DNA of 34,668 bases from an uncultured Akkermansia sp. GTDB taxonomy: Bacteria; Verrucomicrobiota; Verrucomicrobiia; Verrucomicrobiales; Akkermansiaceae. Of the stretch, positions 1-10,015 are shown piece after piece. Numbering within the stretch: position 1 is the first letter of the stretch; every line of letters begins with the position of its first letter. The stretch is from assembly GCA_904501975.1 (NCBI GenBank), contig CAJGCZ010000026.1, forward strand, positions 1-34,668. The letters run 5' to 3'. A model generated the notes under the pieces. It searched no databases. It saw only the letters and a list, made by a program, of their open reading frames with translations, and was not told where the DNA came from. Made by a program: the position numbers and the translations under genes.

Positions 1-345
1 GAACCCCCGGTAACGCATGAAAATGATATGGAGCCCTGTAGCGCCTGAGGCGCAGCCGAAGACGCGGAAGGCCGACAGATAACGGCGAGGGCGTAAGCCC
101 GAAGCCATGAGCGGCGGCTCCGTATGTGTGCACATGGCATGTTAAGAGCCACGCTTTCTGTCGGCCCTCGTTGCTGTCGCGTTCGCTCCGGCGCCTCGGG
201 GCTCCGATTTTCTTTTCCCCATACCGGGGGCTTACGCCCCCGGCTATGTGTCTGTCGTCCTCCGGACTCTTGAATTCCGTTCGCTGCGCTCACATCAATG
301 ACCCCCACAAATTGCTATTTGTAGCGTTCACACGAAAACATAAAC
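1..345 (+). repeat. Palindrome-rich mosaic intergenic repeat (copy E1)
   Basis: No credible gene lies in 1-423. The stretch is a chain of short GC-rich hairpins: GCGCC/GGCGC near 40-52, GGGC-gtaa-GCCC near 90-101, and CCGGGGGC (224-231) pairing with GCCCCCGG (236-243). A 10-bp inverted pair, GGCCGACAGA (70-79) and TCTGTCGGCC (157-166), frames its left half. From 244 a linker leads to a small hairpin and then to a conserved block AATTCCGTTCGCTGCG at 273-288, followed by an ACAAAT-tgct-ATTTGT hairpin at about 307-322. The same block and hairpin recur near 21408-21460 and, inverted, near 30228-30278; the block without the hairpin recurs near 31621-31641. Open frames across it arise from the repeat, not from coding. 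Confidence 0.7.
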
Positions 346-423
346 AAGTCTTTCAGCTTATAAGCTCGCGGGTAAACAGTACAACACGTACCGATTATCG
401 CGTCAAAATTTAATACTGACAGG

Positions 424-711
424 CTAACAAGATTCAGCCATTTCAAACTCCAGTCTCTTCCTCCATCGGTTTGCCTCATCGTATTTATCACGCAATTCCA
501 ATACATCCGCCAACGCCTCCATTCCTTCCCAATCCCCCATTTCCGCAGCCTCACGATACCACTGCTCAGCTGTAGTCAAATCCACAGCCACACCAGGAGC
601 ACCATAACGATACAAATCCCCCTTAATCAAGAATTGAGAGACTTCATCATCCAGCTTTTTCACAAGCAGATTCAACTCGTGAAGTCCATGTCGTTGTTCA
701 ATTTCTTTCAT
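424..711 (-). CDS. Small Sel1/TPR-like repeat protein
   Basis: A 95-residue soluble protein with no signal peptide. The stretch TAEQWYREAAEMGDWEGMEALADV is the A-x-x-W/Y-Y-x-x-A-A pattern of Sel1-like (TPR-related) repeats, usually protein-protein interaction modules; only one full repeat plus part of a second fits here. The start is ATG at 709-711, preceded by AGGTG five bases upstream, one of the few Shine-Dalgarno-like sites in this window. Such short Sel1 proteins often lie singly near repeats or surface loci, and their partners are unknown. It lies downstream of the gcvP terminator on the same strand and probably has its own promoter, which I could not identify. Function unassigned. Confidence 0.6.
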   Translation of the reverse strand: MKEIEQRHGLHELNLLVKKLDDEVSQFLIKGDLYRYGAPGVAVDLTTAEQWYREAAEMGDWEGMEALADVLELRDKYDEANRWRKRLEFEMAESC

Positions 712-810
712 AGCACACCTATACTAACACAAGTAAGGAGCAATATAAAGAGGATAATCTAAACACACACTTAAACTTATCAGCACAACTGCCGGACCGC
801 CAGAGCACAC

Positions 811-836
811 AAAAAAAGCGTTGATTGCTCAACACT
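811..836 (-). terminator. Intrinsic terminator of the gcvTHP operon
   Basis: Read on the minus strand, an 8-bp stem (817-824 with 829-836, one G-U pair) with a four-base loop is followed by seven T residues (811-817 are A on the plus strand). It lies about 70 bases after the gcvP stop, beyond a heptamer-like tract and a strong GC hairpin. The 712-810 stretch beyond it holds nothing I recognise. Confidence 0.65.
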
Positions 837-866
837 TTCAATATTCAACCTCCAACATTCAACTTT
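837..866 (-). repeat. Degenerate ATTCAAC heptamer tract
   Basis: About four imperfect copies of ATTCAAC (TTGAAT/GTTGAAT on the minus strand) lie between the GC hairpin at 867-894 and the terminator at 811-836. The same heptamer forms a perfect 12-copy array after glyS (27457-27540) and degenerate tracts after the 5S rRNA. Confidence 0.6.
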
Positions 867-894
867 CCCCGCCGCACTGTGGAGTGCGGCGGGG
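867..894 (-). terminator. Strong GC hairpin 3' of gcvP
   Basis: A perfect 12-bp stem (867-878 with 883-894) with a four-base loop starts 13 bases after the gcvP stop. No T-run follows on the minus strand; instead the heptamer tract does. It may protect the mRNA 3' end or act with the true terminator at 811-836. Confidence 0.5.
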
Positions 895-906
895 AGAAGG
901 AGAGGA

Positions 907-3735
<2,829 letters not shown>

Positions 3736-3985
3736 TGAGATATACGAAGTACGTTTCCCTTGGCAGGGATGTTTTTTTGTAAAAGGGATGGGGTAAAACC
3801 GAATGAGTTAAACGGGGACCCCGAGCTTAAAAAGAAGCTAAGCCTTGCAGAGGGCGAGAAGTGAGCGAGGCTCCGTACTGCACCTTTGCAAGGCTTTACT
3901 TGGTATCAGGCGGCAGGTGGTTGCCCACCCTGCCCGATTCTTGTACATTGTACAGCGTACATTGTACGAAGGTAGAAAATAGAGA
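3736..3985 (-). other. Structured gcvH-gcvP spacer with direct repeats
   Basis: An unusually long intercistronic spacer inside an operon. In minus-strand order it holds: two direct copies of an 11-base near-palindrome GTACATTGTAC (3957-3967 and 3943-3953, plus-strand reading, 14-bp period); a hairpin pairing 3912-3920 with 3925-3934 (one bulge); a 10-bp inverted pair 3840-3849/3887-3896; a 5-bp hairpin 3824-3828/3835-3839; and the palindrome CGGGG-A-CCCCG at 3813-3823. No T-run follows these stems, so they are not plain terminators. They could set the gcvP to gcvT/H ratio or be an inserted repeat. I did not recognise a glycine aptamer core. Confidence 0.55.
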
Positions 3986-4366
3986 TTAGTCGCAGATAGC
4001 GGCGTAGGCGTCGGCATCCATCAACTCATCGAGCTCGGCGGGGTCGCTAAGCTTGATTTTGCAGATCCAACCGGCACCGAAGGCATCGTTGTTAACGGTG
4101 TTGGGCTCAGCGTCGAGAGCCTCGTTCACCTCAACGATTTCACCGGAAACGGGGGTGTAAACGTCGGAAGCAGCCTTGGTGGACTCTACAGCACCGATGG
4201 AATCCTCCTTGGAGAAGGTATCGCCAACAGCGGGGAGGTCAACATAAACGATTTCACCCAGAGAGTTCTGAGCGTAATCGGTGATACCGAGGGTTACCAC
4301 ACCGTCAACGGCGGGGCTAATCCATTCATGCTCGGCGGAGTACTTGTATTCAGCAGGATTGCTCAT
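3986..4366 (-). CDS. gcvH: Glycine cleavage system H protein
   Basis: A 126-residue lipoyl carrier that shuttles the aminomethyl intermediate from GcvP to GcvT and is reoxidised by dihydrolipoamide dehydrogenase (no L-protein gene is present in this window). The lipoylation site is K64 in ESTKAASD, within the usual hairpin turn, and the C-terminal GWICKIKL segment matches the family. Length is typical (about 125-130). It starts 24 bases after the gcvT stop, so the two are cotranscribed. The leader before the ATG is C/A-rich with no Shine-Dalgarno sequence. Confidence 0.96.
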   Translation of the reverse strand: MSNPAEYKYSAEHEWISPAVDGVVTLGITDYAQNSLGEIVYVDLPAVGDTFSKEDSIGAVESTKAASDVYTPVSGEIVEVNEALDAEPNTVNNDAFGAGWICKIKLSDPAELDELMDADAYAAICD

Positions 4367-4390
4367 AATATGTGTTTGGTTGGTAGGGGA

Positions 4391-5476
4391 TTATTTTTTG
4401 AGGAAAGGTTTCTTGACGATAACGGCAGGTACGGACTTACCACGCACCACCACGTTCACCTCGGTGCCAATCTTGCTGTGAGCAGCGGGAACGTAGAGCA
4501 TGGCAATACCCTTGCCGAGAGTGGGGGAAAGCACACCGCTGCAAATCTCACCCAAGGGGGTGCCATCCGGCAACTGTACTTCGTAACCATGGCGGGGAGG
4601 AGCGCCCTTGCCTGTGTACTCGATAGCAACCAAGGCAGTAGGACGACCGGCGGCTTTCTGCTCGCGCAGCACCTCTACACCGATGAAGTCTTTTGTAAGG
4701 TCGCAGCACCAGGAGAGGCCGGCCTCAAGCGGGGTCTTCTCCGGGGACAAGTCGGAGCCATTCAGAGAGTAGCACATTTCAAGGCGCAGGCTGTCGCGAG
4801 CACCGAGGCCGCAGGGCAGCGCACCACAGGCAATGCTCTTCTCGAACCACTTCACACCCTGAGCGGCAGGGCAGAAGAACTCGAAACCGTTTTCGCCGGT
4901 GTAACCGGTGCGGCATACCACGCAGGCATCGCCATCGGACTCGAACTGAAGAATGCCGTTGCGAACAGGCAGCTCTACGCCGGGGCACATCTTGGCGAAT
5001 ACCTCCTCGCACTCGGGGCCTTGGATGGCCAAGCCTACGTAGGCATCGCTCTTGTTCTCCAGGGTGATACCCTCGGGCTTGCGGGCAGACAGCCATGCGT
5101 AGTCTTCGTCAATCATGGAAGCATTGACAACAACAAAGAAATTGTCCTTACCAAGCTGGTAGATGATAAGGTCATCAATCACACCACCCTTTTCATTAAG
5201 CATCATGGAGTACTGCCCCATGCCGTCCACCAGTTTATTCAGATTATTGGTGAACATGCTGTTGAGCCACTCGGTGGCTCCTGCACCGTTGACCAGGAAT
5301 TGGCCCATGTGAGAAATATCAAAAACACCACAGGCATTGCGCACAGCGTGGTGTTCTGCTAAAATTCCGGAGTACTGTACGGGCATATTCCAGCCTGCAA
5401 ACGGTACCATCTTGGCTCCGAGAGCCACGTGCTTATCGCACAAAGGTGTGCTCTTGATTGTTTCGTCGGCGTTCAT
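4391..5476 (-). CDS. gcvT: Aminomethyltransferase, glycine cleavage T protein
   Basis: A 361-residue folate-dependent enzyme that releases ammonia and makes 5,10-methylene-tetrahydrofolate from the aminomethyl group on GcvH. The family segments FAGWNMPVQY, FDISHMGQF and EKGGVIDDLIIY are present; D101 of the last is at the catalytic aspartate position. The frame is open up to an ATG at 5524, but a perfect -35/-10 pair lies at 5487-5514, inside that extension, so I take the internal ATG at 5474-5476. This start gives the family's usual N-terminus and length. Only ten bases separate the -10 box from this ATG, so the mRNA should have almost no leader. First gene of gcvTHP. Confidence 0.96.
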   Translation of the reverse strand: MNADETIKSTPLCDKHVALGAKMVPFAGWNMPVQYSGILAEHHAVRNACGVFDISHMGQFLVNGAGATEWLNSMFTNNLNKLVDGMGQYSMMLNEKGGVIDDLIIYQLGKDNFFVVVNASMIDEDYAWLSARKPEGITLENKSDAYVGLAIQGPECEEVFAKMCPGVELPVRNGILQFESDGDACVVCRTGYTGENGFEFFCPAAQGVKWFEKSIACGALPCGLGARDSLRLEMCYSLNGSDLSPEKTPLEAGLSWCCDLTKDFIGVEVLREQKAAGRPTALVAIEYTGKGAPPRHGYEVQLPDGTPLGEICSGVLSPTLGKGIAMLYVPAAHSKIGTEVNVVVRGKSVPAVIVKKPFLKK

Positions 5477-5486
5477 GAGGGTTATA

Positions 5487-5514
5487 ATTATACTCTCCAC
5501 CCCATTAATGTCAA
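5487..5514 (-). promoter_or_regulatory. Sigma70-type promoter of gcvTHP
   Basis: TTGACA at 5509-5514 and TATAAT at 5487-5492 (minus strand), 16-base spacer: both hexamers perfect. Expected transcription start is near 5480, three or four bases before the ATG, which leaves no room for a riboswitch upstream of gcvT. The 5525-5677 stretch further upstream has a run of nine C residues and no recognised element. Confidence 0.85.
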
Positions 5515-5677
5515 GCTCAGGCACTCTGATTTCCGCGCTTCAGGCTTTCTTATGCCCATTTTTTATGTCATTTACGGAAATCCTGATAGCTTTCGAGCTC
5601 ATACCCTACAGCACCGCGATAAATCCCCCCCCCGGCATGAGGCTAAGCCACACACAAGAAGGAAGCGATTTCCCCCC

Positions 5678-5710
5678 ATAGCACAAGCCATGTAGCTTAT
5701 ACTGTGCTAT
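5678..5710. other. Hairpin 3' of the carbonic anhydrase-like gene
   Basis: ATAGCACA (5678-5685) pairs with TGTGCTAT (5703-5710), with a possible inner AAGC/GCTT stem. It lies 14 bases past the stop of the gene at 5724-6233. No T-run follows on the minus strand, so terminator function is uncertain. Confidence 0.4.
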
Positions 5711-5723
5711 TCTGTTGAAAGCC

Positions 5724-6233
5724 TCAACGCGAGGCAAACTCCTTAGCCAATTCAATATACCCGAGAGCGTGGTGATAATTCTGTTCTTCCACCTCGGCAG
5801 GCAATTCTTTCACCACTTTGGCGGGAGAGCCCAACACCAAACTGTGCGGCGGAATCATTGTTCCCTTTGTCACCAAGGCATGGGCACCAACAATAGAGCC
5901 GTGGCCGATAACTGCCCCATCCAACACAATAGCCCCCATGCCAATCAGGCATTTATCCTCAACGGTGCAAGCATGCAGCGTAACGCTGTGCCCCACGGTC
6001 ACATACTCGCCCACATGGCACCCGAGCTCATAATCCACATGCAAGCAGCAATTATCCTGCACATTGCTTCCCTTACCAATAGAAATAGGCGAAACATCTC
6101 CTCGCACCGTGGCGTTATACCACACAGAGGCATCCTCTGCTACCGTTACACGCCCAATGAGGTCTGCACTATCCGCAATAAATGCGGGCTGATTCATCTG
6201 CGGAGCTTCACCGCGAAATTGCTCGATTGCCAT
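5724..6233 (-). CDS. Gamma-class carbonic anhydrase-like protein (YrdA/PaaY type)
   Basis: A 169-residue left-handed parallel beta-helix protein built of hexapeptide repeats (for example LIGMGAIVLDGAVIGHGSIVGAHALV). Metal-ligand positions of the gamma-carbonic anhydrase family are kept: H65 in NCCLHVD, and H82 and H87 in GHSVTLHAC; R44, D46, Q59 and D60 match other conserved active-site positions. It lacks the acidic loop of archaeal Cam, so it belongs with the CamH/YrdA group, whose members bind zinc or iron but are not all active carbonic anhydrases. Expressed alone from a promoter whose -10 box ends six bases before the ATG, divergent from ftsH. Confidence 0.85.
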   Translation of the reverse strand: MAIEQFRGEAPQMNQPAFIADSADLIGRVTVAEDASVWYNATVRGDVSPISIGKGSNVQDNCCLHVDYELGCHVGEYVTVGHSVTLHACTVEDKCLIGMGAIVLDGAVIGHGSIVGAHALVTKGTMIPPHSLVLGSPAKVVKELPAEVEEQNYHHALGYIELAKEFASR

Positions 6234-6239
6234 GTGCGG

Positions 6240-6268
6240 ATTCTAACATACCGGCTAAGTGAAAACAA
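6240..6268 (-). promoter_or_regulatory. Promoter of the carbonic anhydrase-like gene
   Basis: TTGTTT (6263-6268) and TAGAAT (6240-6245) on the minus strand, 17-base spacer. Only six bases lie between the -10 box and the ATG at 6233, predicting a leaderless mRNA. Confidence 0.6.
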
Positions 6269-6344
6269 GCAAAAAGAGCCGTCTCCGCAGGTGGCAAAAC
6301 AGGGCTTCATGACATGCTTTTCCGCGTTATGTCTCGAAATATCA

Positions 6345-6373
6345 TTCACAATTATCTATCTTTCGTGTAAAAT
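6345..6373 (+). promoter_or_regulatory. Promoter of ftsH-rsfS
   Basis: TTCACA (6345-6350) and TAAAAT (6368-6373), 17-base spacer. The predicted leader is about 25 bases and A-rich, with no Shine-Dalgarno sequence. Confidence 0.7.
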
Positions 6374-6405
6374 ACAAGAGAAACAATCAATCACTCTTCA
6401 CAGAA

Positions 6406-8973
6406 ATGTCTGATCCTAATCAACAACCGAACGGACGTCCCCCCGCAAACCCGCACACTCCCGGCAGACCGAACTGGGGGCTCTGGATTTTGATTGCGGT
6501 CATTACAGGTATTCTGGGGCTGGCCTTCATGTCTGATGACGGCTTTAGCGGCTCCGCGAAAAAGCTGACGATGGAAGAATTTGAGAACGACTGCAAGGAC
6601 GGTCGCGTGATTCTGAACCATCAGAAAGAGTTTCCGGTTGTCATCACCACCAACGACAACAGCACCAAAGCTACACTGACGGCATATCGATTGAAGAACC
6701 CGCCCACCATAGAGTTGGGCACCTTCGTATTGCCGTACACAGAGAGTGAGGAGATGAAGAACCTGCTGAATGAAGCAGGCATTACGCGCATGTTCTTGCT
6801 CAACAGCCTGCACAAAACCTCCAACTCGGTGGAAGGTGTTACCACGCGCCCGGCCATGGCCCAGGTGAATGACACCACTAATGCTGAGCCGAGCGAGACC
6901 GGCAACAGTGCGGAAGCTGAGGTACCGGATTTCATCGAGGGCGACACCCCCGTAGCCGAGCAGGAAGCCAAGGGCAAGAATCGCCAGATACCGGTGCTGG
7001 TGCAGCACAAGTTCTCACTGCAGAACCGCCCGGACATGATTAATGTGAGCGACTTCGAGCAACTGCGCAAGGAGGGTCGCATTCTGTATGCCAGCGATAG
7101 CAACAAGTTTGACAACAACGGGCAGCCCGTTAAGTTTACCAATCCGTTCATCATGACGATACCGCTGGACTCCAGCCGCTACGTCATTGGTCAATACAAG
7201 AAGCGCCCTGCCCTCACCGGCATCACCGCCAAGGATTTGGAACCTGTTGTGGTGCCCTTCAGCAGCAACTTCCAAGGCGACAAGGTGAAGGAACTGTTGA
7301 ACAACAACTTCACCCACAAAATTGAAAGCAACACGTGGGAGATTATCCTCATCAACTGCCTGCCGGTCATCATCATTATCTTCATCATTCTCTTCCTGTT
7401 CCGCTCGCATGGCGGCGGTGCCGGCAGCGCCATGAAGTTTGCCCGCAGCCGTGCCCGCTTGCTCGACCCTGCCAGCAACAACATCACATTCAAGGATGTT
7501 GCCGGTATTTCCGAAGCTAAGGAAGAATTGTGGGAGATTGTAGAGTTCCTTCGCAACCCGAAAAAGTTCCGCAACCTCGGTGGCACGATTCCTAAGGGTG
7601 TGCTCATGGTGGGTCCTCCCGGCACCGGTAAGACCCTGCTTGCCAAGGCCATTGCAGGCGAGGCCGATGTGCCCTTCTACACCATCTCCGGCTCTGACTT
7701 TGTGGAGATGTTCGTGGGTGTGGGTGCCAGCCGCGTGCGCGACATGTTTGCCGAAGCCAAGAAGAACTCCCCCTGCCTTATCTTCATCGATGAAATTGAC
7801 GCCGTGGGTCGCCATCGCGGTCACGGTGTGGGCGGTGGCCACGACGAGCGCGAGCAAACCCTTAATGCCATGTTGGTGGAGATGGACGGTTTCACACCCA
7901 ACGAAAACGTGATTGTGATTGCCGCCACCAACCGTGTAGACGTGCTCGACCCCGCCTTGCTGCGCCCCGGTCGCTTTGACCGCCAGGTGATGGTACACCT
8001 GCCGGACGCCGCAGGCCGCGAGCAGATTCTGCGTGTGCATGTGCGCAAGATTAAGTTGGACCCCAGCGTAGAGCTTTCCCCCATTGCCCGTGCTACCACC
8101 GGCTTCTCCGGTGCAGAGCTGGCCAACTTGGTGAACGAGGCCGCCCTTATTGCCGCCCGCAAGAACCAGCAAACCGTCATGCAGGCAGACTTAGAGGAAG
8201 CCCGCGAGAAGGTACGCTGGGGCCGCGAGCGCCGCTCCTTGGAAATCACCGACAAGGAAAAGTATAACACAGCCGTGCACGAGGCCGGCCACGCCCTCTG
8301 CCTGCTCAAGACCGACTTGGCTAAGACCTTGCCGTTGCACAAAGTGACCATTATTCCGCGCGGCCCGGCATTGGGGGTCACCATGATGCTGCCCGATGAG
8401 GATAAGCACAGCGAATACAAGAGCGAGCTGCTGGACTACATTGTGATGGCCATGGGTGGCCGTTGCGCCGAGCAAGTGGTATTCGGCGATGTTTCCGGCG
8501 GTGCACGCGGAGACATTCAGCAAGCTACAGCCATTGCCCGCAAGATGGTGTGCGTGTACGGCATGAGCGATAAGCTGGGCCCGATTGAATACGGCTCCAA
8601 CCACAGCGAGGTGTTCTTGGCCCGCGATATTTCTCAAACCACCCGCAATTACTCCGAGCGCACCGCTCAGATTATCGACGAGGAGATTCAGCGCATTGTA
8701 ACGGAAAACTATCAGCGCGCTATCAATATCCTTACCGAGAATAAGGACAAGCTTCTGCTTGTTGCCGACAAGCTCATTGAGTACGAAACCCTCAGCGGCG
8801 AGCACATCAGCGAGCTTGTGGAAACCGGCACCATGCTCAATCCGCCCACGCGTGAGCTGCCGCCGCCCATGCCCGAGGAGCTCGATGCTCCGACCGACCT
8901 GCAAACGCCGGACGACAATCCTCCCTCTCCTGAGGAAATTAAGGAAGAAGAAGAAAATAATCCCCGAATCTAA
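6406..8973 (+). CDS. ftsH: ATP-dependent zinc metalloprotease FtsH
   Basis: An 855-residue inner-membrane AAA+ protease for quality control of membrane and short-lived cytosolic proteins. Order: cytosolic proline-rich N-terminus, TM1 about 24-42, periplasmic region about 43-311, TM2 about 312-333, AAA module with Walker A GPPGTGKT (K409) and Walker B IFIDEID (D462, E463), then the M41 protease with HEAGH (H625, E626, H629) and the third zinc ligand D703 in GDIQQAT. The acidic, proline-rich C-terminal tail is about 70 residues. The periplasmic region (about 270 residues) is far longer than the roughly 70 of E. coli and includes an acidic low-complexity linker near 150-190. Cotranscribed with rsfS, 23 bases downstream. 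Confidence 0.97.
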   Translation: MSDPNQQPNGRPPANPHTPGRPNWGLWILIAVITGILGLAFMSDDGFSGSAKKLTMEEFENDCKDGRVILNHQKEFPVVITTNDNSTKATLTAYRLKNPPTIELGTFVLPYTESEEMKNLLNEAGITRMFLLNSLHKTSNSVEGVTTRPAMAQVNDTTNAEPSETGNSAEAEVPDFIEGDTPVAEQEAKGKNRQIPVLVQHKFSLQNRPDMINVSDFEQLRKEGRILYASDSNKFDNNGQPVKFTNPFIMTIPLDSSRYVIGQYKKRPALTGITAKDLEPVVVPFSSNFQGDKVKELLNNNFTHKIESNTWEIILINCLPVIIIIFIILFLFRSHGGGAGSAMKFARSRARLLDPASNNITFKDVAGISEAKEELWEIVEFLRNPKKFRNLGGTIPKGVLMVGPPGTGKTLLAKAIAGEADVPFYTISGSDFVEMFVGVGASRVRDMFAEAKKNSPCLIFIDEIDAVGRHRGHGVGGGHDEREQTLNAMLVEMDGFTPNENVIVIAATNRVDVLDPALLRPGRFDRQVMVHLPDAAGREQILRVHVRKIKLDPSVELSPIARATTGFSGAELANLVNEAALIAARKNQQTVMQADLEEAREKVRWGRERRSLEITDKEKYNTAVHEAGHALCLLKTDLAKTLPLHKVTIIPRGPALGVTMMLPDEDKHSEYKSELLDYIVMAMGGRCAEQVVFGDVSGGARGDIQQATAIARKMVCVYGMSDKLGPIEYGSNHSEVFLARDISQTTRNYSERTAQIIDEEIQRIVTENYQRAINILTENKDKLLLVADKLIEYETLSGEHISELVETGTMLNPPTRELPPPMPEELDAPTDLQTPDDNPPSPEEIKEEEENNPRI

Positions 8974-8996
8974 TCCACTTTTACCCCATCCAACTT

Positions 8997-9353
8997 ATGA
9001 ACAGCAAGGAATTAGCATTTGCCTGCGCCGCTGCTGCGTATGAGACAAAAGCCACCAACATTGCCGTGTACGACCTGCGCGGCACCTCCTCCATCACAGA
9101 CTTTGCCATCGTCTGCACCGCAACCTCCACCCCGCACCTGCGCGCCGTTCTCAACGGTGTAGATAAGGAAGTGTGGGAGAAATATGAAATCAGCCCCGTT
9201 TATGCCGAGCGCACCCCCAATGCGCTTTGGTCTGTGCTCGACTACATTGACGTGATGGTGCACATCATGGCTGATGAGGTGCGCGATTTCTACGGTCTGG
9301 AGAAGTTCTGGAAAGAAGAAAACCGCATCGATTGGCAGCCCGAGGCCGAATAA
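8997..9353 (+). CDS. rsfS: Ribosomal silencing factor RsfS
   Basis: A 118-residue RsfS/Iojap protein that binds ribosomal protein uL14 and blocks 30S-50S joining when nutrients are scarce. The family core is clear: DITDFAIVC-type segment (here SSITDFAIVCTATSTPH), the conserved W in NALWSVLDYIDVMVHIM, and RDFYGLEKFW near the C-terminus. Length is typical (105-130). It follows ftsH by 23 bases and ends at a strong terminator, so the pair forms a two-gene operon. The leader is pyrimidine-rich (TTTTACCCCATC) with no Shine-Dalgarno sequence. Confidence 0.93.
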   Translation: MNSKELAFACAAAAYETKATNIAVYDLRGTSSITDFAIVCTATSTPHLRAVLNGVDKEVWEKYEISPVYAERTPNALWSVLDYIDVMVHIMADEVRDFYGLEKFWKEENRIDWQPEAE

Positions 9354-9378
9354 AGCAGGTTTTCCATCCCCCTTTTTC

Positions 9379-9412
9379 AAGCCCCGCGACCACTCTTTCG
9401 CGGGGCTTTTTT
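9379..9412 (+). terminator. Terminator of ftsH-rsfS
   Basis: A perfect 11-bp stem (9379-9389 with 9398-9408) with an eight-base loop and a six-T tract at 9407-9412. The -35 box of the next gene begins two bases later. Confidence 0.9.
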
Positions 9413-9413
9413 C

Positions 9414-9442
9414 TTGCTGAATAATGGGCTTAGATATATAAT
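9414..9442 (+). promoter_or_regulatory. Promoter of the lipoprotein gene at 9448
   Basis: TTGCTG (9414-9419) and TATAAT (9437-9442), 17-base spacer. The two candidate ATGs lie five and eight bases past the -10 box, so a leaderless mRNA is predicted. Confidence 0.7.
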
Positions 9443-9447
9443 GACTC

Positions 9448-9954
9448 ATGATGTCTCCCGTTATACGCATAGCCTATCTGTTCATACCCATTCTTTTCGT
9501 CGCTAACTGCCAACGCACCTACCAATTTTATGATATGCGTTCGGCATCGGAGTCGGAAGGATTCCTCCACCAATATTCGTATGTGCGCGGACTCCAAACA
9601 GAAATAACACCCACAGACGAAACAAAGGTACAGAGCATTCATTTAGCCGATACGCAAGGCAATGACCACACCTTGCGCTTAGAGTACACGTATAACATTA
9701 ACCCTCAAACATGGAAATCTGAGTATTTGCTCGGGCACCTATCACTTTACCCTCACACCGGCATCACCAACAAGGTGCAAAAAAATCGCGCTATCAACGA
9801 CAACGCCATCAAATCAGCCACGCTGAAACCATGCGGTTTGCAGGTTCGATATCCCGACGGCACTACTCAGGAATACCGGCTGCGAGGTCTACCTTGTCTT
9901 CCTTTCTGCGGCAGCCTTGATTTCGGGGAAAAGAAGATATTTCCGGAAAAGTGA
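9448..9954 (+). CDS. Predicted lipoprotein, unknown function
   Basis: A 168-residue protein I do not recognise. It begins with a hydrophobic signal sequence ending in the lipobox FVANC (C21 if counted from 9448), so lipid anchoring in the envelope is likely. The mature part is polar, with TLRLEYTYNINPQTW and VRYPDGTTQEYRLRG, which suggests beta-strands. Tandem ATGs at 9448 and 9451 are both possible starts; 9451 sits at the more usual distance from the -10 box. It stands alone between a terminator and the promoter of the next gene. The C-terminal CLPFCG could form a disulfide. Confidence 0.7.
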   Translation: MMSPVIRIAYLFIPILFVANCQRTYQFYDMRSASESEGFLHQYSYVRGLQTEITPTDETKVQSIHLADTQGNDHTLRLEYTYNINPQTWKSEYLLGHLSLYPHTGITNKVQKNRAINDNAIKSATLKPCGLQVRYPDGTTQEYRLRGLPCLPFCGSLDFGEKKIFPEK

Positions 9955-9956
9955 GA

Positions 9957-9997
9957 TTTTTTTGAAAGATTGACCTCTTAAGCGCCGTACATATATA
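9957..9997 (+). promoter_or_regulatory. Promoter of the ankyrin gene with shared upstream signature
   Basis: A seven-T run, then TTTGAAAGAT (9961-9970), 14 bases, CCGTAC (9985-9990) and an AT-rich -10 region (TATATA 9992-9997). TTGACC at 9970-9975 gives a 16-base spacer to it. The arrangement TTTGAAAGAT-N14-CCGTAC recurs exactly at 18061-18090. The AGAGG at 10002-10006 is a good Shine-Dalgarno site for the ATG at 10016. Confidence 0.6.
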
Positions 9998-10015
9998 TGT
10001 AAAGAGGAACCAACC

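Noticed and set aside
126..413. A 95-codon open frame in the left repeat
   Set aside because: It is formed entirely by the mosaic repeat, whose copies occur in different frames and on both strands.
5477..5723. Glycine riboswitch upstream of gcvT
   Set aside because: The promoter lies ten bases before the start codon, leaving no leader; no tandem aptamer core was seen in the spacer either.
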